From Sycon ciliatum (taxonomy: Eukaryota > Porifera > Calcarea > Leucosolenida > Sycettidae): DNA of 64,000 nucleotides. Below the pieces are notes generated by a model. That model had not been told where the DNA came from and did no database searches. It saw only the letters and a list, made by a program, of their open reading frames with translations. The number at the start of each line of letters is the position of its first letter. The first letter of the stretch is position 1. A program made the translations under genes and the position numbers. The stretch is from positions 13,628,731 through 13,692,730 of the forward strand of contig NC_088655.1 in NCBI RefSeq assembly GCF_964019385.1, written 5' to 3'. Shown one piece after another: positions 49,205 to 63,500 of the stretch.

Positions 49205-50672
49205 ATCAAACCAATGCGACCACTGACATTACAGCTGGGTCACGTTATAGAGAGGTACGTTGAAATAGGAAGGTAAGCACAAATGGTCAAAATCCGACAT
49301 TTTCTCACCTTTATGCCCGTTCGCAGCTCAGAAATTGACAATGACCATCCTCATCTTGTTGTGTAGCTGGACATAGACAAGGCCACCAGGAAAAACAGTC
49401 ACATTTCTCTAAAGAACTCGATCAGGGCTGCTGAAAGCTGGAAAATTACCTATCTCCAAGTTTAGTGCTTGGTACCCGTGAATCTTCACTTTGCGACTAA
49501 ACTATTCACAGCAGTGCCAAATTTTTTGGGTCACTGAATTCGGGTGCCAGCGCCCTACAAGCAGACCAAAAATCAAACCAATGCGACCACTGATATTACA
49601 GCTGGGTCATGTTATAGAGAGGTACGTTGAAATTCAAAGGTAAGCACAAATGGTAAAAATCCGACATTTTCTCACCTTTATGCCCGTTCGCAGCTCAGAA
49701 ATTGACAATGACCATCCTCATCTTGTTGTGTAGCTGGACATAGACAAGGGCACCAGGAAAAACAGTCACATTTCTCTAAAGAACTCGCCCAGGGCTGCTG
49801 AAAGCTGGAAAATTACCTATCTCCAAGTTAAGGGCTTGGTACCCGTGAATCTTCATTTTGCGACTAAACTATTCACAGCAGTGCTAAAATTTCACAATCA
49901 CTGAATGTGGGTGCTAGCGCCCTACAAGAAAACCAAAAATCAAACCAATGCGACCACTGACATTACAGCTGGGTCACGTTATAGAGAGGTACGTTGAAAT
50001 AGGAAGGTAAGCACAAATGGTCAAAATCCGACATTTTCTCACCTTTATGCCCGTTCGCAGCTCAGAAATTGACAATGACCATCCTCATCTTGTTGTGTAG
50101 CTGGACATAGACAAGGCCACCAGGAAAAACAGTCACATTTCTCTAAAGAACTCGATCAGGGCTGCTGAAAGCTGGAAAATTACCTATCTCCAAGTTTAGT
50201 GCTTGGTACCCGTGAATCTTCACTTTGCGACTAAACTATTCACAGCAGTGCCAAATTTTTCGGGTCACTGAATTCGGGTGCCAGCGCCCTACAAGCAGAC
50301 CAAAAATCAAACCAATGCGACCACTGATATTACAGCTGGGTCATGTTATAGAGAGGTACGTTGAAATTCAAAGGTAAGCACAAATGGTAAAAATCCGACA
50401 TTTTCTCACCTTTATGCCCGTTCGCAGCTCAGAAATTGACAATGACCATCCTCATCTTGTTGTGTAGCTGGACATAGACAAGGGCACCAGGAAAAACAGT
50501 CACATTTCTCTAAAGAACTCGCCCAGGGCTGCTGAAAGCTGGAAAATTACCTATCTCCAAGTTAAGGGCTTGGTACCCGTGAATCTTCATTTTGCGACTA
50601 AACTATTCACAGCAGTGCTAAAATTTCTCGGTCACTGAATGTGGGTGCCAGCGCCCTAAAATTAGGCCAAAA
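49205..50672 (+). repeat. Recent dimer duplication (2 x 734 bp), copy 3
   Basis: Two consecutive A/B dimers share private variants (AAGGCCACC, CTCGATCAGG, GGTAAAAATCC). They differ in the first 3' end (TTTCACAATC versus TTTCTCGGTC) and in few other bases, for example AAATTTTTTGGG against AAATTTTTCGGG. Copies 1 and 2 have one such dimer, so this is a copy 3 event. Confidence 0.85.
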
Positions 50673-51407
50673 ATCAAACCAATGCGACAACTGACATTAG
50701 AGCTGGGTCACGTTATAGAGAGGTACGTTGAAATAGGAAGGTAAGCACAAATGGTCAAAATCCGACATTTTCTCACCTTTATGCCCGTTCGCAGCTCAGA
50801 AATTGACAATGACCATTCTCATCTCGTTTTGTAGCTGGACATAGACAAGGGCACCCAGAAAAAGACCCACATTTCTCTAAAGAACTTGCCCAGGGCTGCT
50901 GAAAGCTGGATAATTACCTATCTCCAAGTTAAGGGCTTGGTACCCGTGAATCTTCACTTTGCGACTAAACTATTCACAGCAGTGCCAAATTTTCTGGGTC
51001 ACTGAATTCGGGTGCCAGCGCCCTACAAGCAGACCAAAAATCAAACCAATGCGACCACTGATATTACAGCTGGGTCATGTTATAGAGAGGTACGTTGAAA
51101 TTCAAAGGTGAGCACAAATGGTCAAAATCCGACATTTTCGCACCTTTATGCCCGTTCGCAGATCAGAAAATGACAATGACCATCCTCATCTCGTTTTGTA
51201 GCTGGACATAGACAAGGGCACCAGGAAAAACAGTCACATTTCTCTAAAGAACTCGCCCCGGGGCTGCTGAAAGCTGGAAAATTACCTATCTCCAAGTTTA
51301 GGGCTTGGTACCCGTGAATCTTCATTTTGCGACTAAACTATTCACAGCAGTGCTAAAATTTCTCGGTCACTGAATGTGGGTGCCAGCGCCCTACAAGCAA
51401 ACCAAAA

Positions 51408-54347
51408 ATCAAACCAATGCGACCACTGACATTACAGCTGGGTCACGTTATAGAGAGGTACGTTGAAATAGGAAGGTAAGCACAAAATAATGGTCAAAAT
51501 CCGACATTTTCTCACCTTTATGCCCGTTCGAAGCCCAGAAATTGCCAATGACCATTCTCATCTCGTTTTGTAGCTGGACATAGACAAGGGCACCCAGAAA
51601 AAGACCCACATTTCTCTAAAGAACTTGCCCAGGGCTGCTGAAAGCTGGATAATTACCTATCTCCAAGTTTAGGGCTTGGTACCCGTGAATCTTCACTTTG
51701 CGACTAAACTATTCACAGCAGTGCCAAATTTTCTGGGTCACTAAATTCTGGTGCCAGCGCCCTACAAGCAGACCAAAAATCAAATCAATGCGACCACTGA
51801 TATTACAGCTGGGTCATGTTATAGAGAGGTACGTTGAATTTCAAAGGTGAGCACAAATGGTCAAAATCCGACATTTTCTCACCTTTATGCCCCTTCGCAG
51901 CTCAGAAATTGACAATGACCATCCTCATCTTGTTGTGTAGCTGGACATAGACAAGGGCACCAGGAAAAACAGTCACATTTCTCTAAAAAAATCGCCCAGA
52001 GCTGCTGAAAGCTGGAAAATTACCTATCTCCAAGTTAAGGGCTTGGTACCCGTGAATCTTCATTTTGCGACTAAACTATTCACAGCAGTGCTAAAATTTC
52101 ACAGTCACTGAATGTGGGTGCCAGCGCCCTACAAGCTAACCAAAAATCAAACCAATGCGACCACTGACATTACAGCTGGGTCACGTTATAGAGAGGTACG
52201 TTGAAATAGGAAGGTAAGCACAAATGGTCAAAATCCGACATTTTCTCACCTTTATGCCCGTTCGCAGCTCAGAAATTGACAATGACCATTCTCATCTCCC
52301 ATTGTAGCTGGATAGAGACAAGGGCACCCAGAAAAATACCCACATTTCTCTAAAGAACTTGCCCAGGGCTGTTGAAAGCTGGATAATTACCTATCTCCAA
52401 GTTTAGGGCTTGGTACCCGTGAATCTTCACTTTGCGACTAAACTATTCACAGCAGTGCCAAATTTTCTGGGTCACTGAATTCGGGTGCCAGCACCCTACA
52501 AGCAGACCAAAAATCAGTCCAATGCGACCACTGATATTACAGCTGGGTCATGTTATAGAGAGGTACGTTGAAATTCAAAGGTGAGCACAAATGGTCAAAA
52601 TCCGACATTTTCTCACCTTTATGCCCGTTCGCAGATCAGAAAATGACAATGACCATCCTCATCTCGTTTTGTAGCTGGACATAGACAAGGGCACCAGGAA
52701 AAACAGTCACATTTCTCTAAAGAACTCGCCCAGGGCTGCTGAAAGCCGGAAAATTACCTATCTCCAAGTTTAGGGCTTGGTACCCGTGAATCTTCATTTT
52801 GCGACTAAACTATTCACAGCAGTGCTAAAATTTCTCGGTCACTGAATGTGGGTGCCAGCGCCCTACAAGCAAACCAAAAATCAAACCAATGCGACCACTG
52901 ACATTACAGCTGGGTCACGTTATAGAGAGGTACGTTGAAATAGGAAGGTAAGCACAAATGGTCAAAATCCGACATTTTCTCACCTTTATGCCCGTTCGAA
53001 GCCCAGAAATTGCCAATGACCATTCTCATCTCGTTTTGTAGCTGGACATAGACAAGGGCACCCAGAAAAAGACCCACATTTCTCTAAAGAACTTGCCCAG
53101 GGCTGCTGAAAGCTGGATAATTACCTATCTCCAAGTTTAGGGCTTGGTACCCGTGAATCTTCACTTTGCGACTAAACTATTCACAGCAGTGCCAAATTTT
53201 CTGGGTCACTGAATTTGGGTGCCAGCGCCCTACAAGCAGACCAAAAATCAAACCAATGCGACCACTGATATTACAGCTGGGTCATGTTATAGAGAGGTAC
53301 GTTGAAATTCAAAGGTGAGCACAAATGGTCAAAATCCGACATTTTCTCACCTTTATGCCCGTTCGCAGATCAGAAAATGACAATGACCATCCTCATCTCG
53401 TTGTGTAGCTGGACATAGACAAGGGCACCAGGAAAAACAGTCACATTTCTCTAAAGAACTCGCCCAGGGCTGCTGAAAGCTGGAAAATTACCTATCTCCA
53501 AGTTTAGGGCTTGGTACCCGTGAATCTTCACTTTGCGACTAAACTATTCACAGCAGTGCTAAAATTTGACAGTCACTGAATGTGGGTGCTAGCGCCCTAC
53601 AAGCAAACCAAAAATCAAACCAATACGACCACTGACATTACAGCTGGGTCACGTTATAGAAAGGTACGTTGAAATAAGAAGGTAAGCACAAATGGTCAAA
53701 ATCCGATATTTTCTCAACTTTATGCCCGTTCGCAGCTCAGAAATTGACAATGACCATTCTCATCTCCCTTTGTAGGTGGACATAGACAAGCGCACCCAGA
53801 AAAATACCCACATTTCTCTAAAGAACTTGCCCAGGGCTGTTGAAAGCTGGATAATCACCTATCTCCAAGTTTAGGGCTTGGTACCCGTGAATCTTCACTT
53901 TGCGACTAAACTATTCACAGCAGTGCCAAATTTTCTGGGTCACTGAATTCGGGTGCCAGCGCCCAACAAGCAGACCAAAATTCAAACCAATGCGACCACT
54001 GATATTACAGCTGGGTCATGTTATAGACAGGTACGTTGAAATTCAAAGGTGAGCACAAATGGTCAAAATCCGACATTTTCTCACCTTTATGCCCGTTCGC
54101 AGCTCAGAAATTGACAATGACTATCCTCATCTTGTTGTGTAGCTGGAAATAGACAAGGGCACCAGGAAAAACAGTCACATTACTATAAAGAACTCGCCCA
54201 GGGCTGCTGAAAGCTGGAAAATTCCCTATCTCCAAGTTAAGGTCTTGGCACCCGTGAATCTTCATTTTGCGACTAAACTATTCACAGCAGTGCTAAAATT
54301 TCTCGGTCACTGAATGTGGGTGCCAGCGCCCTACAAGCAAACCAAAA
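51408..54347 (+). repeat. Eight alternating A/B monomers, copy 3
   Basis: This is the counterpart of 30121-33060 at offset 21287, with the same subtype order and the same AATA marker in the first monomer. Only scattered base changes are visible, such as CCGATATTTTC near 53707 and TAGACAGG near 54029. Confidence 0.87.
51486..51489 (+). repeat. AATA insertion marker 6
   Basis: This is the copy 3 counterpart of markers 2 and 4, 3675 bp after marker 5. The interval is ten monomers, against seven and eight in copies 1 and 2. Confidence 0.9.
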
Positions 54348-56916
54348 ATCAAACCAATGCGACCACTGACATTACAGCTGGGTCACGTTATAGAGAGGTA
54401 AGTTGAAATAGGAAGGTAAGCACAAATGGTCAAAATCCGACATTTTCTCACCTTTATGCCCGTTCGTAGCCCAGAAATTGCCAATGACCATTCTCATCTC
54501 GTTTTGTAGCTGGACATAGACAAGGGCACCCAGAAAAAGACCCACATTTCTCTAAAGAACTTGCCCAGGGCTGCCGAAAGCTGGATAATTACCTATCTCC
54601 AAGTTTAGGGCTTGGTACCCGTGAATCTTCACTTTGCGACTAAACTATTCACAGCAGTGCCAAATTTTCTGGGTCACTGAATTTGGGTGCCATCGCCCTA
54701 CAAGCAGACCAAAAATCAAACCAATGCGACCACTGATATTACAGCTGGGTCATGTTATAGAGAGGTACGTTGAAATTCAAAGGTGAGCACAAATGGTCAA
54801 AATCCGACATTTTCTCACCTTTATGCCCGTTCGCAGCTCAGAAATTGACAATGACCATCCTCATCTTGTTGTGTAGCTGGAAATAGACAAGGGCACCAGG
54901 AAAAACAGTCACATTTCTATAAAGAACTCGCCCAGGGCTGCTGAAAGCTGGAAAATTATCTATCTCCAAGTTAAGGTCTTGGCACCCGTGAATCTTCATT
55001 TTGCGACTAAACTATTCACAGCAGTGCTAAAATTTCTCGGTCACTGAATGTGGGTGCCAGCGCCCTACAAGCAAACCAAAAATCAAACCAATGCGACCAC
55101 TGACATTACAGCTGGGTCACGTTATAGAGAGGTACGTTGAAATAGGAAGGTAAGCACAAATGGTCAAAATCCGACATTTTCTCACCTTTATGCCCGTTCG
55201 CGGCTCAGAAATTGACAATGACCATTCTCATCTCGTTTCGTAGCTGGACATAGACAAGGGCACCCAGAAAAAGACCCACATTTCTCTAAAGAACTTGCCC
55301 AGGGCTGCTGAAAGCTGGATAATTACCTATCTCCAAGTTTAGGGCTTGGTACCCGTGAATCTTCACTTTGCGACTAAACTATTCACAGCAGTGCCAAATT
55401 TTCTGGGTCACTGAATTTGGGTGCCAGCGCCCTACAAGCAGACCAAAAATCAAACCAATGCGACCACTGATATTACAGCTGGGTCATGTTATAGAGAGGT
55501 ACGTTGAAATTCAAAGGTGAGCACAAATGGTCAAAATCCGACATTTTCTCACCTTTATGCCCGTTCGCAGATCAGAAAATGACAATGACCATCCTCATCT
55601 CGTTGTGTAGCTGGACATAGACAAGGGCACCAGGAAAAACAGTCACATTTCTCTAAAGAACTCGCCCAGGGCTGCTGAAAGCTGGAAAATTACCTATCTC
55701 CAAGTTTAGGGCTTGGTACCAGTGAATCTTCACTTTGCGACTAAACTATTCACAGCAGTGCTAAAATTTCACAGTCACTGAATGTGGGTGCTAGCGCCCT
55801 ACAAGCAAACCAAAAATCAAACCAATACGACCACTGACATTACAGCTGGGTCACGTTATAGAAAGGTACGTTGAAATAAGAAGGTAAGCACAAATGGTCA
55901 AAATCCGACATTTTCTCAACTTTATGCCCGTTCGCAGCTCAGAAATTGACAATGACCATTCTCATCTCCCTTTGTAGGTGGACATAGACAAGGGCACCCA
56001 GAAAAATACCCACATTTCTCTAAAGAACTTGCCCAGAGCTGTTGAAAGCTGGATAATTACCTATCTCCAAGTTTAGGGCTTGGTACCCGTGAATCTTCAC
56101 TTTGCGACTAAACTATTCACAGCAGTGCCAAATTTTCTGGGTCACTGAATTCGGGTGCCAGCGCCCAACAAGCAGACCAAAATTCAAACCAATGCGACCA
56201 CTGATATTACAGCTGGGTCATGTTATAGAGAGGTACGTTGAAATTCAAAGGTGAGCACAAATGGTCAAAATCCGACATTTTCTCACCTTTATGCCCGTTC
56301 GCAGCTCAGAAATTGACAATGACTATCCTCATCTTGTTGTGTAGCTGGAAATAGACAAGGGCACCAGGAAAAACAGTCACATTTCTATAAAGAACTCGCC
56401 CAGGGCTGCTGAAAGCTGGAAAATTACCTATCTCCAAGTTAAGGTCTTGGCACCCGTGAATCTTCATTTTGCGACTAAACTATTCACAGCAGTGCTAAAA
56501 TTTCTCGGTCACTGAATGTGGGTGCCAGCGCCCTACAAGCAAACCAAAAATCAAACCAATGCGACCACTGACATTACAGCTGGGTCACGTTATAGAGAGG
56601 TAAGTTGAAATAGGAAGGTAAGCACAAATGGTCAAAATCCGACATTTTCTCACCTTTATGCCCGTTCGTAGCCCAGAAATTGCCAATGACCATTCTCATC
56701 TCGTTTTGTAGCTGGACATAGACAAGGGCACCCAGAAAAAGACCCACATTTCTCTAAAGAACTTGCCCAGGGCTGCTGAAAGCTGGATAATTACCTATCT
56801 CCAAGTTTAGGGCTTGGTACCCGTGAATCTTCACTTTGCGACTAAACTATTCACAGCAGTGCCAAATTTTCTGGGTCACTGAATTTGGGTGCCAGCGCCC
56901 TACAAGCAGACCAAAA
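54348..56916 (+). repeat. Seven monomers matching copy 2
   Basis: This aligns to 33061-35629 at offset 21287. It includes the CGTAGCCC, CGCGGCTC fusion, CTCAACTTT and GGAAATAG subtypes. I see nothing else in it. Confidence 0.86.
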
Positions 56917-58751
56917 ATCAAACCAATGCGACCACTGATATTACAGCTGGGTCATGTTATAGAGAGGTACGTTGAAATTCAAAGGTGAGCACAAATGGTC
57001 AAAATCCGACATTTTCTCACCTTTATGCCCGTTCGCAGCTCAGAAATTGACAATGACCATCCTCATCTTGTTTTGTAGCTGGAAATAGACAAGGGCACCA
57101 GGAAAAACAGTCACATTTCTATAAAGAACTCGCCCAGGGCTGCTGAAAGCTGGATAATTACCTATCTCCAAGTTAAGGTCTTGGCACCCGTGAATCTTCA
57201 TTTTGCGACTAAACTATTCACAGCAGTGCTAAAATTTCTCGGTCACTGAATGTGGGTGCCAGCGCCCTACAAGCAAACCAAAAATCAAACCAATGCGACC
57301 ACTGACATTACAGCTGGGTCACGTTATAGAGAGGTACGTTGAAATAGGAAGGTAAGCACAAATGGTCAAAATCCGACATTTTCTCACCTTTATGCCCGTT
57401 CGCGGCTCAGAAATTGACAATGACCATTCTCATCTCGTTTCGTAGCTGGATAGAGACAAGGGCACCCAGAAAAATACCCACATTTCTCTAAAGAACTTGC
57501 CCAGGGCTGTTGAAAGCTGGATAATTACCTATCTCCAAGTTTAGGGCTTGGTACCCGTGAATCTTCACTTTGCGACTAAACTATTCACAGCAGTGCCACA
57601 TTTTCTGGGTCACTGAATTCGGGTGCCAGCGCCCTACAAGCAGACCAAAAATCAGTCCAATGCGACCACTGATATTACAGCTGGGTCATGTTATAGAGAG
57701 GTACGTTGAAATTCAAAGGTGAGCACAAATGGTCAAAATCCGACATTTTCTCGCCTTTATGCCCGTTCGCAGATCAGAAAATGACAATGACCATCCTCAT
57801 CTCGTTTTGTAGCTGGACATAGACAAGGGCACCAGGAAAAACAGTCACATTTCTCTAAAGAACTCGCCCAGGGCTGCTGAAAGCCGGAAAATTACCTATC
57901 TCCAAGTTTAGGGCTTGGTACCCGTGAATCTTCATTTTGCGACTAAACTATTCACAGCAGTGCTAAAATTTCTCGGTCACTGAATGTGGGTGCCAGCGCC
58001 CTACAAGCAAACCAAAAATCAAACCAATGCGACCACTGACATTACAGCTGGGTCACGTTATAGAGAGGTACGTTGAAATAGGAAGGTAAGCACAAATGGT
58101 CAAAATCCGACATTTTCTCACCTTTATGCCCGTTCGAAGCCCAGAAATTGCCAATGACCATTCTCATCTCGTTTTGTAGCTGGACATAGACAAGGGCACC
58201 CAGAAAAAGACCCACATTTCTCTAAAGAACTTGCCCAGGGCTGCTGAAAGCTGGATAATTACCTATCTCCAAGTTTAGGGCTTGGTACCCGTGAATCTTC
58301 ACTTTGCGACTAAACTATTCACAGCAGTGCCAAATTTTCTGGGTCACTGAATTTGGGTGCCAGCGCCCTACAAGCAGACCAAAAATCAAACCAATGCGAC
58401 CACTGATATTACAGCTGGGTCATGTTATAGAGAGGTACGTTGAAATTCAAAGGTGAGCACAAATGGTCAAAATCCGACATTTTCTCACCTTTATGCCCGT
58501 TCGCAGATCAGAAAATGACAATGAGCATCCTCATCTCGTTGTGTAGCTGGACATAGACAAGGGCACCAGGAAAAACAGTCACATTTCTATAAAGAACTCG
58601 CCCAGGGCTGCTGAAAGCTGGAAAATTACCTATCTCCAAGTTTAGGGCTTGGTACCCGTGAATCTTCACTTTGCGACTAAACTATTCACAGCAGTGCCAA
58701 ATTTTCTGGGTCACTGAATTTGGGTGCCAGCGCCCTACAAGCAGACCAAAA
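56917..58751 (+). repeat. Five-monomer unit, first copy (1,835 bp)
   Basis: The monomers are GGAAATAG B, CGCGGCTCAG A with GGATAGAG, AAAGCCGG B, CGAAGCCC A, and a CAGATCAG B that ends as type A. The same five follow at 58752-60586. An odd number of monomers breaks the A/B alternation, and the junction is the hybrid monomer at 58385. Confidence 0.85.
58385..58751 (+). repeat. Hybrid B/A monomer at the 5-mer duplication junction
   Basis: It is type B through GGAAAATT and CACAGCAGTG, then type A from GCCAAATTTTC (about 58694) with a GAATTTGGG end. That end is typical of the monomer preceding the GGAAATAG type B monomer. The next monomer is again B-start. This fits an unequal exchange offset by five monomers. 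Confidence 0.83.
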
Positions 58752-60586
58752 ATCAAACCAATGCGACCACTGATATTACAGCTGGGTCATGTTATAGAGA
58801 GGTACGTTGAAATTCAAAGGTGAGCACAAATGGTCAAAATCCGACATTTTCTCACCTTTATGCCCGTTCGCAGCTCAGAAATTGACAATGACCATCCTCA
58901 TCTTGTTGTGTAGCTGGAAATAGACAAGGGCACCAGGAAAAACAGTCACATTTCTATAAAGAACTCGCCCAGGGCTGCTGAAAGCTGGAAAATTATCTAT
59001 CTCCAAGTTAAGGTCTTGGCACCCGTGAATCTTCATTTTGCGACTAAACTATTCACAGCAGTGCTAAAATTTCTCGGTCACTGAATGTGGGTGCCAGCGC
59101 CCTACAAGCAAACCAAAAATCAAACCAATGCGACCACTGACATTACAGCTGGGTCACGTTATAGAGAGGTACGTTGAAATAGGAAGGTAAGCACAAATGG
59201 TCAAAATCCGACATTTTCTCACCTTTATGCCCGTTCGCGGCTCAGAAATTGACAATGACCATTCTCATCTCGTTTCGTAGCTGGATAGAGACAAGGGCAC
59301 CCAGAAAAATACCCACATTTCTCTAAAGAACTTGCCCAGGGCTGTTGAAAGCTGGATAATTACCTATCTCCAAGTTTAGGGCTTGGTACCCGTGAATCTT
59401 CACTTTGCGACTAAACTATTCACAGCAGTGCCACATTTTCTGGGTCACTGAATTCGGGTGCCAGCGCCCTACAAGCAGACCAAAAATCAGTCCAATGCAA
59501 CCACTGATATTACAGCTGGGTCATGTTATAGAGAGGTACGTTGAAATTCAAAGGTGAGCACAAATGGTCAAAATCCGACATTTTCTCGCCTTTATGCCCG
59601 TTCGCAGATCAGAAAATGACAATGACCATCCTCATCTCGTTTTGTAGCTGGACATAGACAAGGGCACCAGGAAAAACAGTCACATTTCTCTAAAGAACTC
59701 GCCCAGGGCTGCTGAAAGCCGGAAAATTACCTATCTCCAAGTTTAGGGCTTGGTACCCGTGAATCTTCATTTTGCGACTAAACTATTCACAGCAGTGCTA
59801 AAATTTCTCGGTCACTGAATGTGGGTGCCAGCGCCCTACAAGCAAACCAAAAATCAAACCAATGCGACCACTGACATTACAGCTGGGTCACGTTATAGAG
59901 AGGTACGTTGAAATAGGAAGGTAAGCACAAATGGTCAAAATCCGACATTTTCTCACCTTTATGCCCGTTCGAAGCCCAGAAATTGCCAATGACCATTCTC
60001 ATCTCGTTTTGTAGCTGGACATAGACAAGGGCACCCAGAAAAAGACCCACATTTCTCTAAAGAACTTGCCCAGGGCTGCTGAAAGCTGGATAATTACCTA
60101 TCTCCAAGTTTAGGGCTTGGTACCCGTGAATCTTCACTTTGCGACTAAACTATTCACAGCAGTGCCAAATTTTCTGGGTCACTGAATTTGGGTGCCAGCG
60201 CCCTACAAGCAGACCAAAAATCAAACCAATGCGACCACTGATATTACAGCTGGGTCATGTTATAGAGAGGTACGTTGAAATTCAAAGGTGAGCACAAATG
60301 GTCAAAATCCGACATTTTCTCACCTTTATGCCCGTTCGCAGATCAGAAAATGACAATGACCATCCTCATCTCGTTGTGTAGCTGGACATAGACAAGGGCA
60401 CCAGGAAAAACAGTCACATTTCTATAAAGAACTCGCCCAGGGCTGCTGAAAGCTGGAAAATTACCTATCTCCAAGTTTAGGGCTTGGTACCCGTGAATCT
60501 TCACTTTGCGACTAAACTATTCACAGCAGTGCTAAAATTTCACAGTCACTGAATGTGGGTGCTAGCGCCCTACAAGCAAACCAAAA
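58752..60586 (+). repeat. Five-monomer unit, second copy (1,835 bp)
   Basis: It repeats 56917-58751, but its last monomer (60220) has the normal type B end (TTTCACAGTC, GTGCTAGCG). Visible differences between the two copies are single bases, such as GTTTTGTAG against GTTGTGTAG in the first monomer and GCAACCAC near 59499. Confidence 0.85.
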
Positions 60587-63500
60587 ATCAAACCAATACG
60601 ACCACTGACATTACAGCTGGGTCACGTTATAGAAAGGTACGTTGAAATAAGAAGGTAAGCACAAATGGTCAAAATCCGACATTTTCTCACCTTTATGCCC
60701 GTTCGCAGCTCAGAAATTGACAATGACCATTCTCATCTCCCTTTGTAGGTGGACATAGACAAGGGCACCCAGAAAAATACCCACATTTCTCTAAAGAACT
60801 TGCCCAGGGCTGTTGAAAGCTGGATAATTACCTATCTCCAAGTTTAGGGCTTGGTACCCGTGAATCTTCACTTTGCGACTAAACTATTCACAGCAGTGCC
60901 AAATTTTCTGGGTCACTGAATTCGGGTGCCAGCGCCCAACAAGCAGACCAAAAATCAAACCAATGCGACCACTGATATTACAGCTGGGTCATGTTATAGA
61001 GAGGTACGTTGAAATTCAAAGGTGAGCACAAATGGTCAAAATCCGACATTTTCTCACCTTTATGCCCGTTCGCAGCTCAGAAATTGACAATGACCATCCT
61101 CATCTTGTTGTGTAGCTGGAAATAGACAAGGGCACCAGGAAAAACAGTCACATTTCTATAAAGAACTCGCCCAGGGCTGCTGAAAGCTGGAAAATTACCT
61201 ATCTCCAAGTTAAGGTCTTGGCACCCGTGAATCTTCATTTTGCGACTAAACTATTCACAGCAGTGCTAAAATTTCTCGGTCACTGAATGTGGGTGCCAGC
61301 GCCCTACAAGCAAACCAAAAATCAAACCAATGCGACCACTGACATTACAGCTGGGTCACGTTATAGAGAGGTACGTTGAAATAGGAAGGTAAGCACAAAT
61401 GGTCAAAATCCGACATTTTCTCACCTTTATGCCCGTTCGCGGCTCAAAAATTGACAATGACCATTCTCATCTCGTTTCGTAGCTGGACATAGACAAGGGC
61501 ACCAAGAAAAAGACCCACATTTCTCTAAAGAACTTGCCCAGGGCTGCTGAAAGCTGGATAATTACCTATCTCCAAGTTTAGGGCTTGGTACCCGTGAATC
61601 TTCACTTTGCGACTAAACTATTCACAGCAGTGCCAAATTTTCTGGGTCACTAAATTCTGGTGCCAGCGCCCTACAAGCAGACCAAAAATCAAATCAATGC
61701 GACCACTGATATTACAGCTGGGTCATGTTATAGAGAGGTACGTTGAAATTCAAAGGTGAGCACAAATGGTCAAAATCCGACATTTTCTCACCTTTATGCC
61801 CCTTCGCAGCTCAGAAATTGACAATGACCATCCTCATCTTGTTGTGTAGCTGGACATAGACAAGGGCACCAGGAAAAACAGTCACATTTCTCTAAAAAAA
61901 TCGCCCAGAGCTGCTGAAAGCTGGAAAATTACCTATCTCCAAGTTAAGGGCTTGGTACCCGTGAATCTTCATTTTGCGACTAAACTATTCACAGCAGTGC
62001 TAAAATTTCACAGTCACTGAATGTGGGTGCCAGCGCCCTACAAGCAAACCAAAAATCAAACCAATGCGACCACTGACATTACAGCTGGGTCACGTTATAG
62101 AGAGGTACGTTGAAATAGGAAGGTAAGCACAAATGGTCAAAATCCGACATTTTCTCACCTTTATGCCCGTTCGCAGCTCAGAAATTGACAATGACCATTC
62201 TCATCTCCCTTTGTAGCTGGATAGAGACAAGGGCACCCAGAAAAATACCCACATTTCTCTAAAGAACTTGCCCAGGGCTGTTGAAAGCTGGATAATTACC
62301 TATCTCCAAGTTTAGGGCTTGGTACCCGTGAATCTTCACTTTGCGACTAAACTATTCACAGCAGTGCCAAATTTTCTGGGTCACTGAATTCGGGTGCCAG
62401 CGCCCTACAAGCAGACCAAAAATCAGTCCAATGCGACCACTGATATTACAGCTGGGTCATGTTATAGAGAGGTACGTTGAAATTCAAAGGTGAGCACAAA
62501 TGGTCAAAATCCGACATTTTCTCGCCTTTATGCCCGTTCGCAGATCAGAAAATGACAATGACCATCCTCATCTCGTTTTGTAGCTGGACATAGACAAGGG
62601 CACCAGGAAAAACAGTCACATTTCTCTAAAGAACTCGCCCAGGGCTGCTGAAAGCCGGAAAATTACCTATCTCCAAGTTTAGGGCTTGGTACCCGTGAAT
62701 CTTCATTTTGCGACTAAACTATTCACAGCAGTGCTAAAATTTCTCGGTCACTGAATGTGGGTGCCAGCGCCCTACAAGCAAACCAAAAATCAAACCAATG
62801 CGACCACTGACATTACAGCTGGGTCACGTTATAGAGAGGTACGTTGAAATAGGAAGGTAAGCACAAATGGTCAAAATCCGACATTTTCTCACCTTTATGC
62901 CCGTTCGAAGCCCAGAAATTGCCAATGACCATTCTCATCTCGTTTTGTAGCTGGACATAGACAAGGGCACCCAGAAAAAGACCCACATTTCTCTAAAGAA
63001 CTTGCCCAGGGCTGCTGAAAGCTGGATAATTACCTATCTCCAAGTTTAGGGCTTGGTACCCGTGAATCTTCACTTTGCGACTAAACTATTCACAGCAGTG
63101 CCAAATTTTCTGGGTCACTGAATTTGGGTGCCAGCGCCCTACAAGCAGACCAAAAATCAAACCAATGCGACCACTGATATTACAGCTGGGTCATGTTATA
63201 GAGAGGTACGTTGAAATTCAAAGGTGAGCACAAATGGTCAAAATCCGACATTTTCTCACCTTTATGCCCGTTCGCAGATCAGAAAATGACAATGACCATC
63301 CTCATCTCGTTGTGTAGCTGGACATAGACAAGGGCACCAGGAAAAACAGTCACATTTCTATAAAGAACTCGCCCAGGGCTGCTGAAAGCTGGAAAATTAC
63401 CTATCTCCAAGTTTAGGGCTTGGTACCCGTGAATCTTCACTTTGCGACTAAACTATTCACAGCAGTGCTAAAATTTCACAGTCACTGAATGTGGGTGCTA

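Larger units (their letters stand above)
47733..51407 (+). repeat. Ten-monomer block between AATA markers, copy 3
   Basis: It has the content of the copy 2 block plus one extra dimer. The monomer pair at 49205-49938 is repeated at 49939-50672, and both pairs carry AAGGCCACC and CTCGATCAGG. The first pair ends like the monomer at 48838 (TTTCACAATCAC, AAGAAAACC), which is the mark of the duplication junction. Confidence 0.86.
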
